Below, in pieces: positions 1-8,622 of a DNA stretch of 64,000 bases. The stretch is from Rhizobium sp. ICMP 5592 (GTDB lineage Bacteria; Pseudomonadota; Alphaproteobacteria; Rhizobiales; Rhizobiaceae), in NCBI RefSeq assembly GCF_009498525.1, contig NZ_QSNT01000002.1, forward strand, positions 1,364,001 to 1,428,000, in the 5' to 3' direction. The notes under the pieces were generated by a model. That model was not told where the DNA came from and did no database searches. It saw only the letters and a list, made by a program, of their open reading frames with translations. The translations under genes were made by a program, and so were the position numbers. The stretch's first letter is position 1; each line of letters opens with the position of its first letter.

Positions 1-258
1 GGCGGCGAAAACAAGGGCAGCGCCCTTGACCTGATCCGAAGAAAAAGCGGCACGCACGGTTTCGATACGGTTGGCAATCAGAAAGGAGTGATAGTCCGCT
101 TGCGGCGCAGTGGTATAGGCGACGATCTTCGCCTGGGTGTTCATCAAAAGCCGCGTCTTGGCGAAAGCCTCATCGCCATTCCCGAAGACAGCCGTGACCC
201 TTCCTTCCACGCGAAAGAAAGCTGGAAACACCGAAAGCTGGTCAGTCCTGGGAGGCAT
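1..258 (-). CDS. cysG: Siroheme synthase, N-terminal part only (cut by window edge)
   Basis: The reverse strand encodes 86 codons that begin MPPRTDQLSVFPAFFRVEG and continue into a Rossmann-type NAD-binding turn, AVFGNGDEAFAK. This matches the precorrin-2 dehydrogenase/ferrochelatase (CysG_A) domain at the start of multifunctional siroheme synthases, which make siroheme for sulfite and nitrite reductases. Only the N-terminus is in the window, so the uroporphyrinogen methyltransferase half and the downstream neighbours cannot be seen. A second in-frame ATG lies two codons upstream at 264 and either could be the start. The call rests on the VFPAFFRVEG and GNGDEA segments and is fairly secure at family level. 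Confidence 0.75.
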   Translation of the reverse strand, partial: MPPRTDQLSVFPAFFRVEGRVTAVFGNGDEAFAKTRLLMNTQAKIVAYTTAPQADYHSFLIANRIETVRAAFSSDQVKGAALVFAA

Positions 259-552
259 TATCATTCCACTTCGAGATTGCCCGAATATCGCCTTTGCAGC
301 CATAAGATTGAAGAAACAGAAATTCTAATGCTCCGGCAAGTCCGTATTCTTTTGCTCGACATCTCTCCGATTTGAGCAAAACTCACCTGAAACCGAAAAT
401 TAGATAAATACAGGAAATCTATAGACTTTTATGACTTTTCGGCATCAGAGATAGATTTATTGCCTGTGGCCAACAGTGTCTATACGTCATTTGCGCATTC
501 CGCCGCGCCGGCAATACCGCTAAGCTAAAAGAAAGTCCTCGGAGTACACCGC
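259..552. other. AT-rich divergent intergenic region cysG / deaminase
   Basis: This stretch of about 290 bases separates two divergent genes and is visibly AT-richer than its surroundings. It must hold the promoters of both. I see no hairpin with a T-tract, no tRNA-like fold and no convincing coding frame. Two short open frames near 90-375 run across the cysG coding sequence and look like shadows. Confidence 0.5.
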
Positions 553-1140
553 TTGTCCGCAAACACCATTGCCACCCGCCTTCTCGATGTCATGGAACAG
601 GATATCCTGCCGCTGACGCAAAAAGGCGTTGCCGCTGGAAACAAGGTATTCGGCGCAGCGATCCTTCGCAAGTCCGACCTGTCGCTGGTGGTCGCCGAAA
701 CCAACAATGAGCTGGAAAATCCACTCTGGCACGGCGAAGTGCATGCGCTGAAGCGGTTTTACGAGCTTGGCGACAAGTCCGCGACCAAGGACCTGATCTT
801 TCTGTCGACCCATGAGCCCTGTACCATGTGCATGTCGGCGATCACCTGGGCCGGCTTCGACAACTACTATTATTTCTTCAGCCATGAGGATTCCCGCGAC
901 GCCTTTGCGATCCCGCATGACTTGCTGATTCTGAAAGAGGTCTTCGGACTGGAGCCCGGCGGCTATCGGCGGCAGAATGCCTTCTGGAACAGCTTCGCCG
1001 TCGCCGATCTGGTGGAGACGGAAGAGGATCCGCTGAAGACAGCGCTCAAGGAACAGACGGCACGCATCAAAACCGCCTATGCCGCGCTCTCCGATAGTTA
1101 CCAGTCGTCCAAGGGCGACAACGACATTCCGCTGAACTGA
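553..1140 (+). CDS. Zinc-dependent nucleoside/deoxycytidylate deaminase family protein
   Basis: A 195-residue protein of the cytidine/deoxycytidylate deaminase superfamily. The zinc-binding signature is visible: WHGEVHAL (His60, catalytic Glu62) and THEPCTMCMSA (Cys90 and Cys93), in the usual H-x-E and P-C-x2-C order. Members deaminate free bases, nucleosides or tRNA adenosine; the exact substrate cannot be read here. The start is TTG at 553, supported by GGAG at 541-544 eight bases upstream; no upstream ATG fits. mazG follows 25 bases later on the same strand, so the two may be co-transcribed, which would suit a shared role in nucleotide clean-up. Confidence 0.8.
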   Translation: MSANTIATRLLDVMEQDILPLTQKGVAAGNKVFGAAILRKSDLSLVVAETNNELENPLWHGEVHALKRFYELGDKSATKDLIFLSTHEPCTMCMSAITWAGFDNYYYFFSHEDSRDAFAIPHDLLILKEVFGLEPGGYRRQNAFWNSFAVADLVETEEDPLKTALKEQTARIKTAYAALSDSYQSSKGDNDIPLN

Positions 1141-1165
1141 CCAAGGCCGGACCACAGAGATCCCA

Positions 1166-2002
1166 ATGGAAGCATCACGAGACATATCCCGCCTGATCGA
1201 GATCATGGCGGCGCTGCGCAATCCTCAGACCGGCTGCCCCTGGGATATCGTCCAGACCTTCGAGACGATCAAGCCCTATACGATCGAGGAGGCCTACGAG
1301 GTTTCCGATGCGATCGAGCGCAAGGACATGGATGATCTCTGCGATGAACTTGGCGACCTTCTGTTGCAGGTAGTCTTCCACGCCCGCATGGCCGAGGAAG
1401 CGGGCGACTTCTCCTTCGGCGATGTCGTCGAAGCCATCACCCGCAAGATGATCCGCCGGCATCCGCATGTCTTTGCCGTTTCGGACGCAGATACGGCGGG
1501 CGCGGTGAAGCTGCAATGGGATCAGATCAAGGCCGAGGAAAAGCGCGAGCGCACAGAACGCCGGGCGCGGCGCGGCATTTCAGAGGATTTCAAGGCGGGT
1601 TTCCTTGGCTCCGTGCAGCGCTCATTTCCGGCTTTGACCGAGGCACTGAAACTACAGGAACGTGCCGCCAAGGTCGGCTTCGACTGGTCCGCTCCGGAGC
1701 CGATCCTCGACAAGATCGAGGAAGAGATCGGTGAATTGCGGGTGGCGCTTGCCAGCGGCGACAAGGCCAAGGTCAGCGATGAACTCGGCGACCTGATCTT
1801 CGCGGTCGTCAATATCGGCCGGCATGTGGAGACGGACGCGGAGCAGGCGCTACGCGGCACCAACACGAAATTCCGCCGCCGCTTCAATCACATCGAGACA
1901 ACGCTTGAGGCGGCGGGCGAAACGCTGGAAGAAGCTTCGCTGGAACGGATGGAAGACATCTGGCAGGCGGCAAAGGCGATCGAAAGGCAGCTTGCCGAAT
2001 AG
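1166..2002 (+). CDS. mazG: Nucleoside triphosphate pyrophosphohydrolase MazG
   Basis: A 278-residue all-helical NTP pyrophosphatase that hydrolyses (d)NTPs to monophosphates and pyrophosphate, limiting non-canonical nucleotides. Two MazG domains are visible. The first (about residues 15-130) has the opening LRNPQTGCPWD and the metal-binding pattern EEAYEVSDAI followed by DELGDLLLQVVFHARMA. The second (about residues 165-250) repeats the pattern with EEEIGELRVAL and DELGDLIFAVVNIGRH. Length and two-domain layout match the long bacterial form. The ribosome-binding site is weak (CAGAGA). It is convergent with hflX, with only 13 bases between the stop codons. Confidence 0.92.
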   Translation: MEASRDISRLIEIMAALRNPQTGCPWDIVQTFETIKPYTIEEAYEVSDAIERKDMDDLCDELGDLLLQVVFHARMAEEAGDFSFGDVVEAITRKMIRRHPHVFAVSDADTAGAVKLQWDQIKAEEKRERTERRARRGISEDFKAGFLGSVQRSFPALTEALKLQERAAKVGFDWSAPEPILDKIEEEIGELRVALASGDKAKVSDELGDLIFAVVNIGRHVETDAEQALRGTNTKFRRRFNHIETTLEAAGETLEEASLERMEDIWQAAKAIERQLAE

Positions 2003-2015
2003 AGAGTTGCCTTCC

Positions 2016-3347
2016 CTATTCCCAATCCTCGCGCTGCGGCTTCGGGCCGCGGCCCAGACGCCGCTCCAGTTCCGCGGCTTCCGTCTCGGTCAAACGCACG
2101 TCCAGTTTCACCGTACCGTCCTCATTATCCTCGCGGCTATCGACGATGGCATGATTGTAAACCCAGGACAGCAGCGCCAGCTTGTCGACCGGCAGCGTGA
2201 TCGTCGTTTCGGTCAGAACACCCGAAAGCCGGTGACTAATTTCGTCCATCAGGCGATCGACACCCTCGCCGCTCATTGCCGATACGGCGATGACGTTTTC
2301 AGCGGTCGATGCCTTCTGGGCGATGGCGTCATGCGCCTCCGGCTCCAGGCGGTCGATTTTGTTCCAGACTTCGAGGATGCGCTCAGCCCCTTCCGCCTCG
2401 CCGATGCCGAGGTCGCCGAGGATCCGCATGACATCGGCACTCTGCGCCTGATTGTCGTCGTCCGAGAGATCGCGGACATGCAGGATCAGGTCAGCTTCCA
2501 GCACCTCTTCCAGCGTGGCGCGGAAGGCGGCGACGAGATGGGTCGGCAGGTCGGAAATGAAGCCGACGGTATCGGAGAGAATGACGGTACGTCCATGCGG
2601 CAGCTTCATGCGCCGCAGCGTCGGATCGAGCGTTGCAAACAGCATGTCTTCGGCGAGCACGCCGGCGCCGGTGATACGATTGAACAGCGTCGACTTGCCA
2701 GCGTTGGTATATCCCACCAGCGCCACGATCGGATGCGGCACCTTCCTGCGCTTGGCGCGGTGAAGCTGGCGGGTACGCACCACCTGCTCCAGCTCGCGTT
2801 CCAGCCGGATGATCCGCTCCTGCAACTGTCGCCGGTCGGCTTCGATCTGGGTTTCACCAGGGCCGCCCATAAAGCCTGCACCACCGCGCTGGCGCTCAAG
2901 GTGGGTCCAGCTCCGGACCAGCCGGCCCTTCTGATAATTGAGATGCGCGAGTTCGACCTGCAGCGTGCCTTCCTTCGTGGAGGCGCGGCGGCCGAAGATT
3001 TCCAGGATGAGGCCCGTGCGGTCGATGACCTTGGCGTTCCATGCCTTTTCGAGATTACGCTGTTGCACCGGCGTCAGCGGATGATCGACGATCACCAGAC
3101 CGGCATTGAACTCATCGAGCAGCGCGAGGATTTCCTCGATCTTGCCGGTCCCTAGCAGGGTCGCTGGACGCGGATCGTTGATCGGTACGATGGAGCCGTT
3201 GACGACATCAAGGTCGATCGCCTGCGCCAGGCCCTTGCCTTCTTCGAGGCGGCTCTCAGGTGTGCGCGACGTTGTCGCCGTGCCATCCGCCTGCGCCGCG
3301 CGCGAACGCCCCTGCTTCAGCACAGGCACGATGACGACAGCCCGCAT
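2016..3347 (-). CDS. hflX: Ribosome-associated GTPase HflX
   Basis: A 443-residue Obg/HflX-type GTPase that binds the 50S ribosome and helps split or rescue stalled ribosomes. Visible features are the N-terminal HflX domain (about residues 30-200) ending in the glycine-rich stretch GGAGFMGGPGETQ, then a helical linker, then the G domain with G1 GYTNAGKST (212-220), G3 DTVG (259-262) and G4 NKID. It sits 78 bases downstream of hfq, a common pairing. The ATG at 3347 has CGGGATGAT before it. However, the same reading frame stays open for all 26 codons back to the hfq stop and those codons look protein-like, so the true N-terminus may lie upstream at a non-standard start. Confidence 0.92.
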   Translation of the reverse strand: MRAVVIVPVLKQGRSRAAQADGTATTSRTPESRLEEGKGLAQAIDLDVVNGSIVPINDPRPATLLGTGKIEEILALLDEFNAGLVIVDHPLTPVQQRNLEKAWNAKVIDRTGLILEIFGRRASTKEGTLQVELAHLNYQKGRLVRSWTHLERQRGGAGFMGGPGETQIEADRRQLQERIIRLERELEQVVRTRQLHRAKRRKVPHPIVALVGYTNAGKSTLFNRITGAGVLAEDMLFATLDPTLRRMKLPHGRTVILSDTVGFISDLPTHLVAAFRATLEEVLEADLILHVRDLSDDDNQAQSADVMRILGDLGIGEAEGAERILEVWNKIDRLEPEAHDAIAQKASTAENVIAVSAMSGEGVDRLMDEISHRLSGVLTETTITLPVDKLALLSWVYNHAIVDSREDNEDGTVKLDVRLTETEAAELERRLGRGPKPQREDWE

Positions 3348-3425
3348 ATCATCCCGATGCTTTACGGCTTCCGGGATGATGGAATCATTTTTGGTATCGC
3401 GTGTCGTGATAACGGCAAATCCTAG

Positions 3426-3668
3426 TTAGGATGCGACTTCTTCGCTCTCGAACATCTGCATCGGCTGACCCGGCATGATGGTCGAAATCGCGTGCTTGTA
3501 AACAAGCTGCGAATGACCGTCTCGGCGCAACAGGACGCAGAAATTGTCGAAGGACGTAACAACGCCCGTGAGCTTCACGCCATTGATCAAGAAGATTGTG
3601 AGTGAAATCTTTTGCTTGCGAACAGTATTGAGAAACAAGTCCTGCAAGTTCTGAGAACGTTCCGCCAT
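3426..3668 (-). CDS. hfq: RNA chaperone Hfq
   Basis: An 80-residue Sm-like protein. The Sm1 region (about 10-50, with [14 protein letters not shown] and [12 protein letters not shown]) and the Sm2 signature [10 protein letters not shown] are both present. Hfq forms a hexameric ring that pairs small RNAs with target mRNAs; in rhizobia it also affects nitrogen fixation gene expression. The length matches the short alphaproteobacterial form with little C-terminal tail. It is the first gene of the hfq-hflX pair, and the 107 bases between it and the dat gene should carry its promoter. Confidence 0.97.
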   Translation of the reverse strand: MAERSQNLQDLFLNTVRKQKISLTIFLINGVKLTGVVTSFDNFCVLLRRDGHSQLVYKHAISTIMPGQPMQMFESEEVAS

Positions 3669-3775
3669 CGCGCCGATTCTTTCTTTTTTGCCGACCTAAG
3701 CCGGTGCAATATCAAGATATATTGAGGTCTCGGACAGGAGATACCCTCAATCTCTCCCGCCATCGATTGTTGGTA

Positions 3776-4639
3776 TCAAATCGCAGTCTTTTCCGCAACG
3801 TCGAAAAAGGCTTCACGAATTTTCTCGGAAACACTACCCGGATGGCCGTTGGCAATCGCCTCGCCGTCGATGGCAATCACGGGAAAACAAATACTTGTGG
3901 CCGCCGTGATGAACACTTCCCGGGCCGCCATCATCTCCTCGACGGAGAAGAAACGCTCGACGATGGTGAGCCCGAGCTTGGCCGCAACCTCCATCAATGT
4001 CGTGCGCGTGATCCCCCTCAGAATGCCGTGCTCAGCCGGGCGCGTGACCAGATTACCGTCGGGATCGACGATCCAGACATTGGTCGCAGCCCCTTCCTTC
4101 ACCATGCTGTTGTGATCGATGTAGATCGCCTCCTGTGCGCCGGCCTCCTTGGCCTGCTGACGTGCCAGTGCGTTCGGCAAAAGCCCGACCGACTTGATGT
4201 CGACCCGGTCCCAGCGATTGTCGCGCACGGTAATCGCCTTGATGCCATTGGCATTTTTCCTGGCGATGATGGAGGGATCGGTGCTCTTGGCGGTGACGAC
4301 GATCGAGGACGGCGTCCCTTCCGGAGGGAAGGCATGGTCGCGCCGGGCAACGCCGCGCGTTACCTGCAGATAGAACAGGCCGTTGCGGACATGATTGCGG
4401 CGAAGCGTCTCGCGAATCACATGGATCAGTGCGGCACGGCCCATCGGCCAGGCAATCCGCAGCTCACCAAGCGAACGATTGAGGCGATCCAGATGCCGGG
4501 TCAAATCGACGATCAAGCCATGACGAACTTCGCAAACCTCATAGACGCCGTCGGCAAACTGATAGCCGCGATCCTCGACGTGAACCATGGCGTCGCTGTG
4601 CTTGACGTAACGACCATTCACATAGGCTATTCTCGGCAT
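3776..4639 (-). CDS. dat: D-amino-acid aminotransferase (class IV, PLP)
   Basis: A 287-residue fold-type IV PLP enzyme of the branched-chain/D-alanine aminotransferase family. Seen in the sequence: the N-terminal VEDRGYQFADGVYEV, the PLP-lysine segment VDIKSVGLLPN (Lys149), and the cofactor-contacting glutamate in VKEGAATNVWIV (about 182). Family members interconvert D-alanine and D-glutamate for cell wall synthesis; a branched-chain or 4-amino-4-deoxychorismate activity cannot be ruled out from sequence alone. It lies 72 bases downstream of ntrX on the same strand and is commonly found between ntrX and hfq in rhizobia. Confidence 0.82.
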   Translation of the reverse strand: MPRIAYVNGRYVKHSDAMVHVEDRGYQFADGVYEVCEVRHGLIVDLTRHLDRLNRSLGELRIAWPMGRAALIHVIRETLRRNHVRNGLFYLQVTRGVARRDHAFPPEGTPSSIVVTAKSTDPSIIARKNANGIKAITVRDNRWDRVDIKSVGLLPNALARQQAKEAGAQEAIYIDHNSMVKEGAATNVWIVDPDGNLVTRPAEHGILRGITRTTLMEVAAKLGLTIVERFFSVEEMMAAREVFITAATSICFPVIAIDGEAIANGHPGSVSEKIREAFFDVAEKTAI

Positions 4640-4711
4640 GACGGACCTTGATCAGAACTTCACGAGACTACGGCATTCGTGCGACAGATTGTTGCAGCCG
4701 CACAAACCACA

Positions 4712-6076
4712 TCAGACACCGAGCGACTTCAGCTTGCGATGCAGCGCCGAACGCTCCATGCCGACGAACTCTGCCGTGCGCGAGATATTACCGCCGAAAC
4801 GATTGATCTGCGCGATCAGGTAGTCGCGCTCGAACATTTCTCGGGCTTCGCGCAGCGGCAACGTCATGATGTGATAGTCGTTCTTGGCGGAGACCTTCGG
4901 TAGCATGTCGCCGAGATCGGTCGGCAGCATTTCCGCCGTGATCGGTGTATCTGGACCATCGGTGCGCGCGAGAATCATCAGTCGTTCGATATTGTTGCGC
5001 AGCTGGCGGATATTGCCGGGCCAATCATGCGCCTGCAGCACTGCCATGGCATCATCGCCGATCCGGCGCGACCGAATGCCGGCCTGCTCGGAAATCTGCC
5101 GCATCAGCTGGTCGACCAGAAAAGGAACGTCCTCGCGCCGCTCGGCGAGCGCCGGAACGCGTACGGGCACCACGGCAAGCCGGTGATAGAGATCCTCGCG
5201 GAACAGGCTCTCGGCTATCCGGCTTTCGAGATTGTAGGCAGTGGAGGAGATGATGCGGACATCGACCTTGACGCGCTTCGAGCCGCCGACACGCTCGAAC
5301 TGCTGATCCACCAGCACGCGTAGGATCTTGTTCTGCGTCTCGCGCGGCATTTCGCCAACTTCGTCGAGATAGAGGATACCGCGATGCGCCTCTTCCAGCG
5401 CGCCAATCTTGCGCGGCTGGCCGGGCGATCCCTCGGTGCCGAAGAGAGCGACTTCCATCCGCTCGGGCGTGATCGTCGCGGCATTCAGGGCCACGAAAGG
5501 TCCATTGGCGCGCGCCGACTTCTTGTGGATCATGCGCGCCACAAGCTCCTTGCCGGAACCGGAGGGGCCAAAGATCATCACGCGGCTGTTGGTCGGGGAA
5601 ACCTTATCGATGGTCTGGCGAAGCTGGGAGACGGCAACCGAGGTGCCGATCAACTCGACGGCATCGCCGGTGCGGCGCTTCAGCTCCGAGACTTCGCGCT
5701 TCAGCTTGGAATTCTCCAGAGCGCGCTCGGCAATCAGGATCAGCCGGTCGGCCTTGAAGGGCTTCTCGATGAAATCGAAGGCACCGCGCTTGATGGCGGA
5801 GACGGCGGTTTCGATATTGCCGTGGCCGGAGATCATCACGACCGGCAGCTCCGGATGCCGCGCCTTGATCTCGTCCAGCAGCGCGAGCCCGTCGAGCTTA
5901 CTGCCCTGCATCCAGATATCGAGAAAGATCAGCCGCGGCGCCCGATCGGAGATCGCCGCGAGCGCGCTGTCGCTGTCATGGGCGGTGCGGGTCTCATGCC
6001 CCTCATCCGAAAGGATTCCCGAAACGATTTCGCGAATGTCTTCCTCGTCGTCCACCACGAGAATATCAGATGCCAT
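4712..6076 (-). CDS. ntrX: Response regulator NtrX
   Basis: A 454-residue NtrC-family regulator, the partner of NtrY. Domains in order: receiver (1-120, ASDILVVDDEEDI and phospho-acceptor LDIWMQGSK), AAA+ ATPase (about 140-370, Walker A GPSGSGKELVARM), and a Fis-type HTH at the C-terminus (GGNISRTAEFVGMERSALH). The sigma-54 contact loop GAFTGA is not present; the position reads LFGTEGSPGQPRKIGAL. It therefore probably does not act as a classical sigma-54 activator. I chose the ATG at 6076 because the receiver begins there, GGAA precedes it, and it overlaps the end of ntrY by 11 bases; the frame extends further upstream only inside ntrY. Confidence 0.93.
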   Translation of the reverse strand: MASDILVVDDEEDIREIVSGILSDEGHETRTAHDSDSALAAISDRAPRLIFLDIWMQGSKLDGLALLDEIKARHPELPVVMISGHGNIETAVSAIKRGAFDFIEKPFKADRLILIAERALENSKLKREVSELKRRTGDAVELIGTSVAVSQLRQTIDKVSPTNSRVMIFGPSGSGKELVARMIHKKSARANGPFVALNAATITPERMEVALFGTEGSPGQPRKIGALEEAHRGILYLDEVGEMPRETQNKILRVLVDQQFERVGGSKRVKVDVRIISSTAYNLESRIAESLFREDLYHRLAVVPVRVPALAERREDVPFLVDQLMRQISEQAGIRSRRIGDDAMAVLQAHDWPGNIRQLRNNIERLMILARTDGPDTPITAEMLPTDLGDMLPKVSAKNDYHIMTLPLREAREMFERDYLIAQINRFGGNISRTAEFVGMERSALHRKLKSLGV

Positions 6077-8339
6077 AAACGCTTTCCTTGTCACTTGCTG
6101 TCTGGGCGACGATGGCTTGCTCACGGCGCGGCAGATGCACGCGGATCATGGCCCCCCTGCCCTGGTCGAAATCGGCGGGAGCATCGTGGAGTTCGAGCTG
6201 CCCGCCATGGTCTTCAATGATCTTCTTGACGATCGCGAGCCCAAGGCCCGTGCCCTTCTCGCGCATCGTCATGTAGGGCTCGAGAATGCTGTGCCGGTTC
6301 TCGACCGGCAGGCCGCGGCCATTGTCGACGACATCGACGGTAAAGCGGTCGCGCTCGGTGTCCAGCGATGCACGCACGAGGATTTTCGGCTCCTCGCGGG
6401 CCTCATCGCTCGGCACGCCATCGATCGCTTCGACAGCATTCTTGATGAGATTGCCGAAGGCTTGGCCGAGCATGCGCGTGTCGAACATGCCCTCCAGCCG
6501 TTCGTCGCCGAGTTCGCGCTCGAACTTGACATGACTGTTGCCCATTTCGCGCAAGAACACGGCGTCGCGCAGGATATCGCGCAGGTCGCTAGGCTCCATG
6601 GTCGGCTTCGGCATACGGGCAAAGGACGAAAATTCATCGACCATCCGGCCGATATCGCCAACTTGGCGGATGATGGTGTCGGTGCATTGATCAAAAACGG
6701 GGCGGTCGGCCTCGGCGATATTCTTGCCGAAACGGCGACGGATGCGCTCGGCGGACAGCTGAATCGGCGTCAGCGGGTTCTTGATCTCATGGGCGATACG
6801 ACGCGCGACATCGGCCCAGGCGGTCGAGCGCTGGGCGATGACGAGATCGGTAATATCGTCGAGGGTGATGACGTAGGATTCGTTCGTATCGCGCGTTTCC
6901 TCGCGCGTCACTTGCACGCTGAGCGTCCGCACCGTGCCGCCGCGTACCAGGCTGATCTGCTTGCGGAAATCATTGCGATGCCGCGAGGTGGCCTCGGTCA
7001 CGACCTGCTCGACCTCGGGGGCAATCTCGGCCAGGTTCTTGCCGACGAGCTCGTCGCTCTTCAGGGACAGAAGCTCTTCGGCGGACGTGTTGGCGATGGT
7101 GATCCGCCGGTCGTGTTCGACACCGATGACAGCGGCTGTCACGCCGGAAAGCACCGCTTCGATGAAGCGGCGGCGGTCGTCCACTTCGTCCTTGGCCTCG
7201 AGAATCTCGTCGCGCTGGGTGCGGATCTCCGAAATCATCTTGTTGAAGGTGCGCGACAGGCTGCCGACATCACCATCGGCGGCGCGCACCGGCACCAGCA
7301 CGTTCATGTTGCCGGAAGCGACGTTGTCGGCGGCGCTGATCAGAAGTCGGATCGGCCGAACGATGCGGTCGGCCACCGCGATGGCGGTCCAGATCGCCGC
7401 CAGAAGCACGATCAGGGCAAAACCGATGTAAAGCACGGCAAAGGCGATCTGCAGGGACATGCGTCCCTGCTCCATCGCCTTGTATTCGGCCGTGTTGTCC
7501 TCGACCATCCGCATGGCGTTCATGACGCGCGGATCGACGGCACGCACGGTATAGAGAAACGCCCCGGGGAGATCGTCGAGCTTGATGATCGCACCGACGA
7601 GGTTGGTAACGCCGGGCGGGATGAGCGTCGGCTGGCCATCGGCCGAGGCGTCGAGCGCATCCTTGGGGATTGCCGGCAGCGGACGCTCCGTCTTGATATC
7701 GGCCTGGACGATCGCCGTGCCGTCGCGGCGTACCAGGAAAGCGCCGAGCAGACCGCGGCCCTTGGCCTGCCTGGTCATCAGATCGGCAAAACCGGTGCGA
7801 TCGAGGTTGTAGAGCGAGCGGTTGCGTTCCAGGTCATTCGCCATGGACACGGTCTGGCCCTGGAGATAGCTGGCATTCTCCATCAGATAGGCCTGCGCGA
7901 CGTTTTGCGAGGAGCTGATGATCTGTTGTGTGCGCAATGCGAACCAGCGGTCGAGACCAACATTCAGCGTCAGGCTGGCGACGATGGCCACAAGGATCGC
8001 GGGCGTGATCGCCACGATGGAAAAGAGAACGACAATACGGATATGCAGGCGCGCCGCTGCACGGCCCCGGCTGCGCGCCTTAACGAGACGCGCGACCTCG
8101 CGCCCGATCAGGGCGATCAGCCCCAGAACGAACAGGCCGTTGATCACGACGGAGGTAAAGACGACGGAGGATGTGGGGGCAATGGGCGTCAGGCCCAGAA
8201 GTACCAGAAGCGTGGCAATCGCGCACAACAATGCGCCACCGGCCAGGATCAGGCCAGGAAGAGCGAAGGACGCACGACGGTCCGTCACCTTGACAACCGC
8301 CTCGTCGCTCGCCGCCGACGACACCGCGTCCTGCTTCAT
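6066..8339 (-). CDS. ntrY: Nitrogen regulation sensor histidine kinase NtrY
   Basis: A 757-residue membrane sensor kinase. Visible: three clustered N-terminal hydrophobic segments (for example LILAGGALLCAIATLLVLLG and LFVLGLIALI), a large presumably periplasmic region, another membrane segment (LYIGFALIVLLAAIW), a HAMP linker, a PAS-like region, the H-box [14 protein letters not shown], and the ATPase motifs NLIKNAVEAI, DNGRGLP and GTGLGLAIVKKI. It phosphorylates NtrX and affects nitrate/nitrogen and redox responses. The ATG at 8339 has GGAG nine bases upstream and is preferred to an in-frame upstream start at 8390. The 283-base gap to ntrC suggests that ntrYX also has its own promoter. Confidence 0.94.
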   Translation of the reverse strand: MKQDAVSSAASDEAVVKVTDRRASFALPGLILAGGALLCAIATLLVLLGLTPIAPTSSVVFTSVVINGLFVLGLIALIGREVARLVKARSRGRAAARLHIRIVVLFSIVAITPAILVAIVASLTLNVGLDRWFALRTQQIISSSQNVAQAYLMENASYLQGQTVSMANDLERNRSLYNLDRTGFADLMTRQAKGRGLLGAFLVRRDGTAIVQADIKTERPLPAIPKDALDASADGQPTLIPPGVTNLVGAIIKLDDLPGAFLYTVRAVDPRVMNAMRMVEDNTAEYKAMEQGRMSLQIAFAVLYIGFALIVLLAAIWTAIAVADRIVRPIRLLISAADNVASGNMNVLVPVRAADGDVGSLSRTFNKMISEIRTQRDEILEAKDEVDDRRRFIEAVLSGVTAAVIGVEHDRRITIANTSAEELLSLKSDELVGKNLAEIAPEVEQVVTEATSRHRNDFRKQISLVRGGTVRTLSVQVTREETRDTNESYVITLDDITDLVIAQRSTAWADVARRIAHEIKNPLTPIQLSAERIRRRFGKNIAEADRPVFDQCTDTIIRQVGDIGRMVDEFSSFARMPKPTMEPSDLRDILRDAVFLREMGNSHVKFERELGDERLEGMFDTRMLGQAFGNLIKNAVEAIDGVPSDEAREEPKILVRASLDTERDRFTVDVVDNGRGLPVENRHSILEPYMTMREKGTGLGLAIVKKIIEDHGGQLELHDAPADFDQGRGAMIRVHLPRREQAIVAQTASDKESVYGI

Positions 8340-8442
8340 TCCCAATATCTCCAGGCACAGGCGACGGTTGGCGCCTTGGCCTAATTGCAATCAGCACTGT
8401 TTTGGCGGCAGAGCGCAGCAGGCAAGGGCGGCAGCGCCACCC

Positions 8443-8464
8443 GGTTTCGCATCAACGCGAAACC
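8443..8464. promoter_or_regulatory. Perfect 8-bp inverted repeat in the ntrC-ntrY gap
   Basis: GGTTTCGC, a 6-base spacer ATCAAC, then GCGAAACC. It lies about 105 bases upstream of the ntrY start. No T-tract follows in the direction of transcription, so it is more likely an operator or an RNA hairpin than an intrinsic terminator. No known binding motif was recognised. Confidence 0.4.
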
Positions 8465-8622
8465 CCTACTCAAAATTATCGATACAACGGACTGAAACCT
8501 CTGAACAAATTCTACTTGTGCAGAAGTCTTGCCGATGAATCGCCACCGCAAAAACCGCGAACCGGCTGCGTGACCTTTAAGCAACGCATTGTGGCGAAAA
8601 TGCAACGCATCCGATCACATTG

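Noticed and set aside
5409..8384. A 991-codon plus-strand open frame opposite ntrX and ntrY
   Set aside because: It is antisense to two genes with complete, ordered domain motifs. Its translation is low-complexity (Arg/Asp/Ala/His-rich), typical of mirrored codons in GC-rich DNA.
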